Origin: Gentiana macrophylla
Lineage: Eukaryota > Streptophyta > Magnoliopsida > Gentianales > Gentianaceae
NCBI GenBank assembly: GCA_026214975.1
Contig: CM047817.1
Location: 57,036,246-57,100,245, forward strand
Direction of reading: 5' to 3'
DNA: 64,000 bases
Shown: piece by piece, positions 22,669 through 33,465 of the stretch
Position numbering within the stretch: the first letter of the stretch is position 1
How the letters are laid out: each line of letters begins with the position of its first letter
Position numbers and translations under genes: made by a program
Notes under the pieces: model-generated
Told to the model about the DNA's origin: nothing
The model's database searches: none
The model's input: only the letters and a program-made list of their open reading frames with translations

Positions 22669-23250
22669 CACTTCAAGAAATTTGACATTTTGAAATGACC
22701 AATGTTCGCCACATAATTAGTAAATTTCGTCACATTTGGTTATCTGTGACAAAAGTCAGGCGTCACTAAGGTCGTCACCTATCCATAAGTCACGAAAAGT
22801 ATTCTGTGACGAATTTATTATTCCTCACATTTTTGTTGCATATGTGACAAACACTTAATCACGTTTTTTACATACATTAGTGACGCCAGAGTCATCAAGT
22901 ATTACTTAAATAAGTGACACCGCGTCTTTCTCATGTATTCTACGTTTAAGTGACGAATAATTATCACCAAATGTAGGAACCAAATGCCCTGGTTTTACAA
23001 TATATGACCTCTGTTCGTCACAGTTTTACCTGGTACATGATGAAATATGTATCCCTTTGTTCGTCACCCAATGTTTCCATATGTTACGTGAAGTCAACAT
23101 TATTTAATGTCTTTCCATGTTTTCAAGTATATATCACCTTGTATTGTTCGGTGACAAAATTTACATCACATAACAAAATATTTATACAATAATAGTTTGA
23201 TAACAAAACAGTCAAAATACAATTAATTGCATAAAAGGATCAGACAATAT
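22669..23250 (+). mobile_element. E4: CACTA-type transposon end with subterminal repeats
   Basis: CACTTCAAGAAATTTG at 22669 is one base from the CACTACAAGAAA terminal repeat of plant CACTA (En/Spm) elements. The next 500 bases hold more than a dozen GTGAC or GTCAC words in both directions (for example near 22727, 22743, 22762, 22786, 22804, 22845, 22879, 22914, 22951, 23014, 23059 and 23151). Such arrays bind the transposase in CACTA elements. I find no matching inverted end in the window. Confidence 0.6.
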
Positions 23251-24257
23251 GCAAAAGATTCATTTATTCCATTGTTCAGAAGTCTACCAAATCTGAATGA
23301 TGGTAGAAGAGTTGCTTATAATTACAAATCGTTATTCAACATGATCATGCCTATTTAGCTAATCATAATAGTCGATCAACTATAAAAGTACCATTACTAT
23401 GTTGACCACCGCTAGCCTAACCAAAAACGCAACTAGCCTATCCTAGAGATGTCGAACGAGTCTTGGTAAAGTTGGTTGCTAGTAGCTATAATTGATCATG
23501 ACTTTCAAGTCAGGTTTTGGAGCCATAGGTTTATGAAATGAATTGGTGATTTGCAAGAATGGAATAACGAATTGAGCAGAGTATCCTGAGGTATTTCAAT
23601 GATTTCTCCTTACATTCATTATGCACGTTAGTTTCATCTCATCCTGCAAGGTAAATAAAAGTATCATAATTTGTGTTACAATAACTAAATATTGCACCTA
23701 AGCAACAACCACATATTAATAGCAGTGACACAACTTTTTCCCAATTATAATACAACTTGGAGAAAAGAGCTGATCAATTTCATCTTGATTTTCAATTAGC
23801 TCCAACAAAACTATTTGCAATAAAATGTTTAACTTCATAAAAGGTTCTGAAAAATTACATAATCAACAACATAGCACTTAATGGACAACTGATTCTGAAC
23901 GAACAATGAACTCACTACAATGTGATAACTTAAAATAATTAGATGGACACACTAAACAAAGAATTTAAGATCTTTAGACAAAAATCCACCTAAAGAACCT
24001 CTAAAGCTAAATTTAGCAGAAGCTGTCAAAACAAGCATAAGCTTTATATAAAATCGAAAAGAAGGCACCTCATTAGCACCGGTGGTCATCATCTCAAAGA
24101 TCTGTTTAACTTGTTCTTTTAGAGCATATAAATACACAAATAAACTAAGAGAACATAAAGGAATTCATGTATATACATAGTTTTTAACTCTTTGAGATAA
24201 CATAAATATAATGACATTGCTTGCTTCATAAGAACTAGGATGATATACTAGTGAGCC
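23251..24257. other. Probable internal sequence of the CACTA element, no intact gene
   Basis: About 1 kb of AT-rich sequence between the subterminal repeats and the next LTR. A 61-residue minus-strand frame at 23952-24137 (LKEQVKQIFEMMTTG) could be the tail of a transposase exon, but I cannot confirm this. Confidence 0.3.
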
Positions 24258-25064
24258 TGATACGGTTCGAGATCTAGATTAAGGATGCAATGAAGAAAAT
24301 ACGAAGGAAACGAAGAAGAAAGAAGGAAAAACAACGAGCAAGGACTTAGTTTTTCTCGAATCACACTTGAAAAACTAAGTTGAGAAAACGCCGCACAAGG
24401 ATTGCTCAAATCCTTGATAAATTCTCAAGTCAATCGAATTACCTAATCAACAAGGTAACAAGATAAACTCACAATATTTTATATAATTCACTCAAAGTTG
24501 AAATCTGCATTACAAAGTCATAGAACACGCCTATATATAGGCTGAATTTCAGATTTGGATACATGAATAAAGATGAAAAGACTTCCTAGAATAATGAAGA
24601 GACTTCCTAGAAACAATATTCAAGAGTGGCGCCAACCTAGGTTCAAGATCAGCCATGAATTAAGTCATTTAGGTACAAAGCACTTTGCTGAATCATTAAT
24701 GCTCCAAATACAATGTACCTAGTTTCTCCAATGCTAAAAGTGGCGCCATTTTGAGTAGCATTTCCAGATTTTTAACCTTAATTATACATATGGTTTTGGG
24801 CTTATTATTCATATGATCCAAAACTTAACCCAAAACTGAACTTGTGATTCCAAAGTCCATCAGCCCCAATCACAAGTCCATATACCATAAATGGCTGAAT
24901 CTTCCTTCTTGTTAAGCCCAATATGATCCTTGAATGAGCCCAAAACGAGTTGCTTTAATGCTGCATCCAATTTCTTAGTTTGTGACCTTGTCATCGGACC
25001 AGCTTGAAAAGTGAGTGGGTCGTTTCTGTCCAAAGTTGAATCGTTGGAAAGATGATGCATATCA
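24258..25064 (-). repeat. E5: LTR of a CRM-like Gypsy element (3' LTR)
   Basis: The LTR starts TGATACGGTTCGAG and ends GCATATCA on the plus strand (807 bp). On the minus strand the purine run CGGGAGGGAA stands directly before its start TGATATGC, as a polypurine tract should. The same layout and LTR end (TGATACGAATCGAG) occur in E9. The pol frame runs on into this LTR for about 68 codons. Confidence 0.7.
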
Positions 25065-25592
25065 TTCCCTCCCGGGTGGAAAGGATCTGTCCTCAGATCT
25101 GAAGAGTCTTGATAAGGAGTTAAATCAGCAACATTGAACGTAGGAGAAATGCTCCAATCTTGAGGAATGTCCAACTTGTAAGCATTGTTGTTGATCCTCT
25201 CTAGCACTTGAAAAGGACCAGCACCACGAGCATTCAGTTTTCTCTTGCGGAGCTCGGGAAAAGTGCTTTGCGAAGGTGCAGCCAAACTAAGTCTCCCGGT
25301 TGAAAGATCAATTCCTTTCGCCCCTTGTTTGCCCTCTTCATGTAAGTTTCAGTTGCTTTTTGCACATTCAGGCGAGCTTTTTCATGCAAGGATTGAACAA
25401 GTGCAGCCTTGGCATCACCATCCAAGCTAACCTGCGTTCCAGGAGGTAAAGGAACAAAGTCAAAAGGTGCAGCCAGTAAAAACCCATAAACAAGTTCAAA
25501 TGGCATATTGAGTCTTTGAATGCTTAGCACGGTTATAAGCAAATTCCACATAAGGCAAACAAAGTTCCCAATTCTTTAAGTTACTTTTAACA
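24860..25592 (-). pseudogene. pol (int): E5 Gypsy integrase C-terminus
   Basis: The minus strand reads LNMPFELVYGF, then GDLVWLHLRK and a frame change, then RKRKLNARGAGPFQVLERIN, PTFNVADLTPYQDSSDLRTD, PFHPGGNDM and AGPMTRSQTKKLDAALKQL, with a stop at 24860. These are the post-core and C-terminal motifs of chromovirus-type Gypsy integrase; no chromodomain is seen. The part after PFHPGG lies inside the LTR, an overlap known for CRM elements. Upstream, VKSNLKNWELCLPYVEFAYN is the end of the core and runs into the assembly gap. Confidence 0.75.
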
Positions 25593-25692
25593 NNNNNNNN
25601 NNNNNNNNNNNNNNNNNNNNNNNNNNNNNNNNNNNNNNNNNNNNNNNNNNNNNNNNNNNNNNNNNNNNNNNNNNNNNNNNNNNNNNNNNNNN
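25593..25692. other. Assembly gap (100 N)
   Basis: Exactly 100 N, the conventional size for a gap of unknown length. To its left is a minus-strand Gypsy integrase; to its right is a plus-strand Tat RNase H. The two sides need not be neighbours at the given distance, and open frames across the gap are meaningless. Confidence 0.98.
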
Positions 25693-26430
25693 GAGCGATG
25701 ACTCCACACGGTGAAATACTCTCGGTGAAGCTGCATTTGTCACTCATATTTGCCGTCAGAAGCTAAACACTACTTTCAAGCTCATCTTGTGCATTTAATT
25801 GTCAAAAGGCAAATCCGCTGAAATATGCTCATGTCAAGCCACGTCTTTGTCGAGATAGATTAACGGTGGTATCCACTTCAACAATTTAAAATTGTTCGCG
25901 ACTGCCTCAAAGGCCGTCAAAGGCGGTGCTGCGGACTTCTTGGTGATCACCCAATCCGGCGAGAATGGGAGCTCTCGGATGATTTGCACGATGAGGATGT
26001 CATGCAAGTGATTGGAAGTACTTACGTGCCAAATGTATTTTGATGGAAGCCCGAGGCGAGGGCCAGTCTTTGTGTTGAGTCATTTTATTTCCCAGGAAGG
26101 TGAAATCTTTGCCATACTCATTGAAATTGATGGAATGTTGCTCAACAATGTTCTTTGAATACCAAGCTTTGATCTTAGGGCTTGAGATGGCAATGGATGT
26201 AAAAGCTTAATGCGATTAAATGTTTTATGGCGACTCTCAGGTGATCATCAACCCGACTTGAAACAACTACGATGTAAAAAAGCGAGAGTTAGTCGTACTA
26301 CAAGTATGCAAGAAAAATCATTGCTTACCTTGGCGAGCGTCATCTGGGTGAGCATGTTCCAAGAAAGAAAATAAGCAAGCGGGCCTCTCACTGTAAACTT
26401 AGCTGCGACAACGGCAATCGAGTGATGGAA
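25693..26430 (+). pseudogene. pol (RH, aRH): E6 Tat-clade Gypsy: two RNase H domains (broken)
   Basis: The first domain ends with EAKHYFQAHLVHL (about 25760), a PLKYA segment and KAVKGGAADF (about 25905-25945). A second, archaeal-type RNase H follows: MYFDGSPRRG (about 26035), SQEGEIFAI, EYQALILGLEMAMDVK (about 26160-26205), GDSQVI (about 26240) and YDVKKREL (about 26270). A second RNase H is the mark of the Tat/Ogre clade. Stops and frame changes break the frame. Confidence 0.75.
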
Positions 26431-26589
26431 GAAGCCTTGAGTCCCACATGCAGTGGCGGTGGGTGGTTCTCAGTGCCGAAGAGATGAGGAAGAAGATAAT
26501 GATAGTTATCTTTATCTCATGTCTATAAATAGACCAAGAGGCTAGCGTTTGGCGTCATCCATTAGTAGGAGTACTTGAAATACGGAAAG

Positions 26590-27830
26590 CTCACGGCGAT
26601 CAAAGAAGAGATTGACATAAGGCGGCGGGCTCCACCGCCTTAAGCTACAATGATGTCTTGTATCGGCGTTCTTTTGGAAGGAAGTCTTTCTTAGATTTGC
26701 CTTGGAAGAAGATGAAGCTCTTCACGCCATAGAGGCTCACTCCGGGATTTGTAAGCGCCATCCGGTCGGACCGAAGCGCATTTAGCATTAAAGAATAGGA
26801 TACTCTTACGGCGACCATGGTTAAGGTGCATAGTTCACGCTTCCGAAAATGAAACATGCCAATTCCATACTAACTTTATTCATCAACCTCGAGCCATTAC
26901 ATGCCAGCAGTAGCGGCATGGCCGCTTTGATGCAGAGGAATGGTCTTGGTTGGTCCCCTACCCGAAAATCATCAGGCCAACATCTTTATATCTTGGTGCC
27001 ACCGACTACTTCTACAAATGGTGAGAGTGCCACTCGAAAGGTGAAGAAAGAGGATGTAGTCCGCTTCATCGAGTAAACATCATCTATCTCCATGAGTTCC
27101 ACGCTACATCATCACCGGATAATGGGAAGCCCCGTTCAGTGAATACTTTGGTTGATAATGTGACGAGCGATTCGACTAAACAACACAAGTCCTCCATGTG
27201 CAATCGCGTAGCGCGGACTGGACTTGAAGCTTTCAATAAAGCGTTATGCAACTTGTTGAAGAAAGTGGTTGCAAGGCACAAGAAAGCGCGCACGGATGAG
27301 TGTCGCCTATATGGGCATATCATTACAACTTTTGACGCGTAACTTTCGGCTACTCACTCTTCTCTTGTACACGATTGTTGAAAGGTCTCTTTGCCCGGCA
27401 GAAACAAATCCGGCCATTGAATCGCTATCCAAGAAGGTCGGTGATGAAGAAAATGCTACGCCGCGCCTTGAAGAATTGGAAACCTTTGGGCTGGCGGCTC
27501 GAGGCTCAATGAATCTTGAATGCTACCAAGCACGGTTGTCAAAGGCATTCAACAAGAAAGTCGTCCGAGATCATTCCAAGTTGGTAAAGCAGTCCTTGCA
27601 GTGAAAGACTATATCATCTTGACACATAAGTCAAAAGCAAGTTCACCTCAAAATGGGATGCTTTTTATGTTGTTCGGAGAGTCTACACTAATGGAGCATA
27701 CAAGTTGGTGGACAAAGGCGAGCGTCAAGCTTGGCCCAATCAACGGCAAGTTCTCAAAAAAGTTTTACGCGCGACTCAAACACTTTGCTCCCGAGCACGA
27801 GCCTAAAGCTGCACAATCAATGCTCCTATA
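26590..27830 (+). pseudogene. pol (int): E6 Tat-clade integrase (broken)
   Basis: The zinc region is seen as LYRRSFGRK, DEALHAIE, AHSGICKRHPVGPK and CQFHTNFIHQP (26660-26890). The core shows ATDYFYKW (about 27002), KVKKEDVVRFIE (27040-27076), DNGKP (about 27118) and GLEAFNKALCNLLKK (27222-27266). The tail has ENATPRLEELETF, CYQARLSKAFNKKV (27520-27560), the QVG and VLAVK pair (27575-27605) and GPINGKFSKKFY (27735-27770), the usual Tat C-terminus. Frameshifts occur about every 100-300 bases. Confidence 0.82.
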
Positions 27831-28159
27831 GCGACCTAAGCTTTATTAATCATATCAAAAAAAAATCAAAAAAATAAAACTTTTGAACTACGTTTGACTT
27901 GATCCCTAAAAGCATTCCCGGGAGTGCGTGGGCGACAGAAGTACTCAAGTTGAGTCCATACCAAAAAAAAAAAAAAAAAAGGTCCATTCGGAAACTAAAA
28001 AAAAGTGAATTTCAAGCTCGAGTCATTACAAAAAGGACTTCAAGAGATGGAAAGAAAATAATAAGATTTTATTGATATGCAATAAAGTTTATTACATCTA
28101 GGAAGAAAGTAAATAAACAAGCAAATAAGAAATCTCAAGAACAAAAAAAGGATTTAAGC

Positions 28160-30116
28160 GGGTAGCTTGAAGTCTTCCAAGTCACGTCGGTTGCCCCTCT
28201 AAGCAATCTCCCTCATCTTATTGAACATCAATCTCCTCCTGTTTATAATGGAAATGTGCCCTCCAAGTCGGCGATCTCCCCTCGGTTGGGACACACGACG
28301 GTCAGCCCATGTAGTCCCCTCATCAAAATTGTTGAGTGACTCAAGCAACCTCTATTCTCACTCTTTTACCGCAGGTGACCAATTCCTTTGGAGTTCTTCT
28401 CTACACCTCGAATCTCAAAGCCTATCTTGAGAAGATTGGACTTTTTCAAAGATGTACCTTCTCGACTATCTAAGCCTCACAAAGATGTTACAAAAAGGTG
28501 AAAGTTTTGCATCATGCTCCTCTTCTTGGAAGCGGCGGCAACGTCATCAAAGCGACTCCGTAGTGTGAGGCGTTCTAAGCAAGTGTGTCCAGGGAAGAGA
28601 GGCTTCAAATGGGAAAGGTCCAACACTTTGGTATTCTCCATCTCACTAAGAATATTTCATAAACACCACTTTTACCTTGGAGGATAACTTGTCTATAAAG
28701 CGCGTGACATGAGAGCTTGTCTGCGATGGAGATTCCTACCCGCCTCAAGAAAGTGGTGACCCGACAACTGAGATCCACGTCCCTTGGCTTGAACTACTGA
28801 AACCTCACGCCTTCCCCGGGGAAGTGAGGCCAAAGGAGGAAGTATGGGCGCTCTCTACTCACGGAATGGGTTTTGTGAAAGACCTTCATCAACGTCTTGA
28901 TCCACTAACTTTCGGTTTCACCATCGGCGATCTGAGTGCAAAGCGCTCGGCCAGTAACCTCGCGATGGGCATAAGATTGGTACCAAAGTCATTTCTCTCA
29001 TGAGAATCGCAGGATGGTAAAGTATCATTGCCATCTTCAGAAATCATTATTGGAAGAGTGTGCTCCTTCCCCGACCTTTCCAAGCTTCAAGCTGAAGGCA
29101 TCGGGACCGTTGGTTGATGGCTCGCTTTGTTGCGGAAGATTAGTACAAATATAGAGTTCATTGTCCAACTAAAAAAAAAAAAAAGTTGCACCAAAGTGAG
29201 ACAGGCAATAAATATAATAAAAACAATGCAACGAATGAAGTAAGAGTCTTACAATCCTTGAAAAGTTTGTGATAAAGTGACTTAGGAGATGGGACACCAT
29301 CAAAAAAAGGTGACCAATTAATGTGCATTTATCCGTCAAGGGTAAGTGATTACCTGTTTCCCGGTACCTTTCCTTTGGCGGCTTCCAGTTCCACATCATT
29401 TACGAGGAGGCGCCGCTAGAACTTGCTGCATCATTTAGTTGTCTCTTCTCCTTCAAATCGATGCACGGACATCCTTGGGCTTTCAGCACATACAGGTACA
29501 AGAGGTTTTGGGAGAGTGATTCCTTGCTGCAGGTTTCGGAGGCTCGACATTCTTTATCTTTATGATAGGGGTACTTTGCTTTGCTTTAAGATGACCCCAC
29601 ATAACGATCGCCAGAGAGAAGATCTTCCATCAAGCGGTGCACGAGCCATTGTACACATGGCCACCACTCACCAAAGTTGGAAGAGAAGTAACTATCATAT
29701 TCCCGAGGCTTTCGGAAATACTATGCTCAGGCGACTATCAGGGAGTAAAGTACATTTCATCAATTGTTTTCCCGTCCCAATTGTGGATCTGGCGACCATC
29801 GTCGGGAGGTCAGCTAGGAGCGACTTGGAAGAACCAGTTGCCCGTGCGAACCCGATCTGAGGCTATACGGCTCGAGAAAAGCATGCTCCATCTTGATGAA
29901 ATACCAAGAAGCTCGGTCGCGCCGACCGGAAAAGACTGATCTAGTAGGCAATCCACCATCATCAACTTTTAAGCTTCATTTTGGTTCTTTCGGAACGGAT
30001 GCCCCACTGCGCGCCACGAGCTTGGTGAATAAGGTCTCGACCTTCGTGATCATTGAGGTTTTTGGCTCCTCCTACGCGAGTAAGAAACCATCAGCGGGTC
30101 CAGGCAAAGGTGACCT
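28160..30116 (-). pseudogene. E6 probable C-terminal part of the antisense ORF
   Basis: On the minus strand short open pieces run on from the PMD region below (for example 28889-29083, and RRRLMFNKMREIA near 28225). All frames are broken and I recognise no domain in this part. It could be the tail of the antisense protein or simple noncoding 3' sequence. The plus-strand frames (29423-29860 and others) look like shadows. Confidence 0.35.
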
Positions 30117-31130
30117 TTACACTGCGTGATGAGTTCCAAAATAACGCAATCCACCCAATGACGTAATGCCATGGAAGACAAGCATCCTGCAAGCTCGGGG
30201 CGGTGCCGTGAAACCATGTTTAAACCTCATCATATGCCGTGTAATACTGGAACGGCAAGGCAATGAACTTTCACGTAGGCGTCGGACTTGCCATTTTAAA
30301 GTCGAAGGCCTGATTGTCGCATCACTAGGCGGAGGGCAAGCGAACACAACCAAATAGAGGGCGATAAAAGCGGCAGGAAGGACTCCTCCATTTGAGTTTT
30401 CATCAATATGAAGGCGAGCAAACAACTCTTCATCTTTTTTGACCATCGCCGAGATTTTTACGCTGTATGGCGCCACTAGGATTTTGAGTATCACTTTGGG
30501 ACGTCGCTCTCTTTCTCCAGGGCGGGCTTTTTGTACACACCAAATCGACTTTTTACACCAATAATCAACCCAGCGGGAGAGGGGAACTTTCGGGTTCTCA
30601 CGGTCATAAACGCCCACCAAGCAGCGGTGAAGATATGCATCAAAAAAGATGTTGATACTCACGGAAGGGACTTCCCCTTTGATGAGCATCTCAAGCAGAT
30701 CAACTGCCAATCAACAAGGATGACCTCCTCGCATAAATCTCCACTGGTGATGTGAAGTCCACCAATGTGCCATAAATCCGCCAAGGAGATGGACATCTCT
30801 CCGGCATCAAAGTGTAGAGCGTATTAGTTTTGGACACCATGCCTCGCGAAGCTCGGATGGCTTGGGCATTTGGGTACCGAAGAAGAGATGCGCTTAAGGC
30901 ATCATATAGACCGGTCTTTTCGAGAATGCTTTTATTGGCGGGAAAGCACATCTTCGAGCCATTCCCAATATCTTTCGATGAAGCGTGAAGACTCTGTGGT
31001 TTTAACACGGTTCCCATTGGACTCTCGCCACAATGATTCGCCACCAAGGGTGGAAAAGTGTGGCTCGAGGCTTCGTGCTATTCGCCAAAGCGGCATAGCG
31101 CACAGACTCCATGGCCGTTCGACCGCCTAA
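30117..31130 (-). pseudogene. E6 antisense ORF with plant mobile domain (PMD)
   Basis: The minus strand, opposite to pol, reads EKTGLYDALSASLLRYP (about 30930), TNTLY, then in another frame AGEM, SLADLWHIGGLHITSGDL and YEE-like text (30720-30800). It continues as VDYWCKKSIW, RRPKVILKI, DEELFARLHIDENSNGG, LPAAFIALYLVVFACPPPSD and TIRPSTLK (30290-30710). In further frames come ALPFQYYTAYDE-like and ALRHWVDCVI text. These match the order of the aminotransferase-like plant mobile domain found in host MAIN/MAIL proteins and captured by several transposons. Tat-clade Gypsy elements are known to carry extra ORFs in this region. This copy has at least three frame changes and cannot be translated whole. 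Confidence 0.72.
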
Positions 31131-31724
31131 CTCCATGTAAAGTCGCGGTTGTTGTGTCGATACCTTGGGTTAGGCCGCCGTAACAGAGCCACTCATAGGT
31201 GGATGAACCGCAAGCTTAAACCCGCTTGATCCGCGTGTTCGGACCATGCACAACCACTCAAGTATCTTTATTATTTTTCGCCACCTCCCGAAAAACAAAC
31301 CATGATCTGGAAAAAAAAAAAAAAAAAAAAAAAAAAAAGAAAAAGAAATTTTAACAAAAAAAAAAGAAAAACAAAAGATGGAGAACAATCTGTAGCAGGA
31401 AATTGGCCAATCTGTTGCAGACGATACACATGCAAACAAATAGTGAGCACATAGGACAGCACTTGTCTTATAATAATACATATATATGTATTTGCACGGC
31501 AAAAAAAAAAAAAAAGAAAAGAAAAAAAGTGGAAATCAACAGCTACATGTTGTCGCATAGGAGCAGATATACATGAGTGGTGGTCATCTTCCCGACCAAT
31601 TGGAAGAGACCAACTGTAAAAAAAAAAAAAAAAAAAAAAAACTGGACCAGAAGAACGGAAAATAATGCAAGAGAAATTTTTGCACTTTATGTATTTGCAG
31701 AGAAATGGCTTAAGGATAACATAT

Positions 31725-31793
<69 letters not shown>

Positions 31794-32297
31794 TCACGCC
31801 AAGGCCACAGGTGCAGACAAGCTGAGAAGGAAAATTGGGGCCCTAATGCTTTGATTGGATGGATGTGGTGATAGTAACAACTCCTAACAACAAATCTGAA
31901 AGAAGGACTTTGCAGACAATTTGTATTAGGGAAGGGAAGAATGAAGTTCTCAAAAGCAAAGGATTTTTATATAGAAGAAGAAAAACAAACAAAAAAAAAA
32001 AAAAAAAAAGAACTGCCGCCCCAAATTTTCCCTAGCTTGAAGAAAGTGGAATGATGTACGTGAAAAAAAAAAAAAAAAAAGAATCACATATGACTTCATT
32101 TACGTGGAGGTGACAAATCTCTTTAGTGTCGTTGATCTACTTGGACTCAACCTACAAAAAGGAGATGGGCCTTTCCAGCTTTGGTCTAATCTCTGAAAAT
32201 ATATTATGATATTGAAGTCAGCTTTGTTTTAAATTGTGTAGGCTAAGCTGCGTTCATGTGAAATTTTCACTCAAAACAACAAGTCTTCGAGGGCATT
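31131..32297 (+). other. E6 3' untranslated region with poly(A) and (TA)n tracts
   Basis: This noncoding stretch between the antisense ORF and the 3' LTR holds A runs at 31311-31338, about 31502-31515, 31618-31641, about 31989-32009 and about 32064-32080, and a (TA)n microsatellite at 31727-31792. No frame has family support; the plus frames through the TA repeat only spell Tyr-Ile repeats. It ends in CTTCGAGGGCATT (32285-32297), a plausible polypurine tract. Confidence 0.6.
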
Positions 32298-33465
32298 TGT
32301 AGATATATAAATTTAATGTGACTGAATTATATATGTCACATAATACATTTGTCCTAAATTGAAATTTATTTTGTATTATTTCCTATAAAATTCTAGAATA
32401 ATGTAAAATAGATAATTGATTAAAATCTCTTAAATAAATATTAGAGATTTAATTAATTTCAATGGCTATACAATAATATATGTGACACATTATATGTGTT
32501 ACATGTTAAATATGCCATGAAATTGAATTGTTTAATATTATTTTCCTAAATTAAATATTAGGAAATAATATGGAGACAATAAATCCTAAAATCTTTTAAA
32601 TATAATTAGAAGATTTTATTGATTTATAATAAATGTGGAATACTCCAAAGATTGTCTAAAATCAATCGTAATATTTCCTACATTTAATGCAAATCAATCA
32701 TTAGCTTCCATTCACCACTATAAATAGGAGGCCTTGGTCATTTGCAAAAGACACACAGAAGATATTGAAGAGTTGATAGAAATCCCTGAACTGAAGGTTC
32801 AAGCATTCATCAACAACACTCAAGATCTTCAAGAAATCCTTGAAGTTCTTCAAGAGACAGAGAACAAATGTAAAAAGAGAAGACAAAAAGAAGGTGAAAA
32901 GTCTCGTGAGCAAAGCTTGAGCACTCGCAACAACACCAAAAGCATCGAGATCTTCCAAAAAAGGCCGGAAGTTCTTCAAAAGAAGAAAATCAAAAGCATC
33001 TCCAACATTCAAGATCAATGAAAAGACTTGAATTTCTTCAACAAGGGGATCGAAGGTAACATAAAAGTTCCTTCCAATCTTCGTCATTCCTCTGGCGCCT
33101 CGCTTATATCCGGAGTCGCCAACTCAAATTAAAAGCACCTCCGCTATATCCGGAGTCGCCAACTCAAAATTAAAAGCACTTCCGCTTATATCCGGAAGGT
33201 CAACAATCAACACCAAATTAAAAGCACCTCCGCTATATCCGAGTCGCCAACTCAAAATTAAAAGCACTTCCGCTTATATCCGGAAGGTCAACAATCAACA
33301 CTAAATTAAAAGCACCCCGCTATATCCGGAGAGCATTAATCATCACCGACAAAAAGTGGAGAATCAAAGGATTCAAGAGATTGTACCACTTTTATTTTAT
33401 AAATTAATAAAATTTTAGTTGTCACAATTTTCGTGTTTTCTTTCTTTGTATTTCAGAGGATAACA
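32298..33465 (+). repeat. E6: 3' LTR of the Tat element
   Basis: The LTR begins TGTAGATATA after the polypurine tract and probably ends GGATAACA at 33465. The end is inferred from its form (CTTTGTATTTCAG then AGGATAACA), because the 5' LTR is not in the window. The middle (32700-33060) is rich in GAAGTTCTTCAAG-type words and 33095-33330 is a minisatellite. The open frame at 32734-33021 lies in the LTR and I treat it as chance. Confidence 0.55.
33095..33330. repeat. Minisatellite with TATATCCGGA core in the Tat LTR
   Basis: Units of about 45-55 bases built from TTAAAAGCACCTCCGC, TATATCCGGAG and then either TCGCCAACTCAAA or GTCAACAATCAACACC are repeated about six times. The two tail types alternate, so the higher-order unit is a pair of about 100 bases. 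Confidence 0.8.

Noticed and set aside
25496..25747. Open frame across the N gap
   Set aside because: It is read through 100 N; the right part does not belong to the integrase.
29423..29860. 145-residue plus-strand frame in the Tat element
   Set aside because: No family support, and it overlaps the broken antisense ORF region.
31577..31871. Plus-strand frames with long Tyr-Ile repeats
   Set aside because: They are translations of the (TA)n microsatellite.
32734..33021. 95-residue charged frame in the Tat LTR
   Set aside because: It lies within an LTR built of GAAG/CTTC repeats; the charged coiled-coil look follows from the base composition.
33095..33330. CRISPR-like array
   Set aside because: The units are contiguous with two alternating tails and no unique spacers, in a plant LTR; it is a minisatellite.
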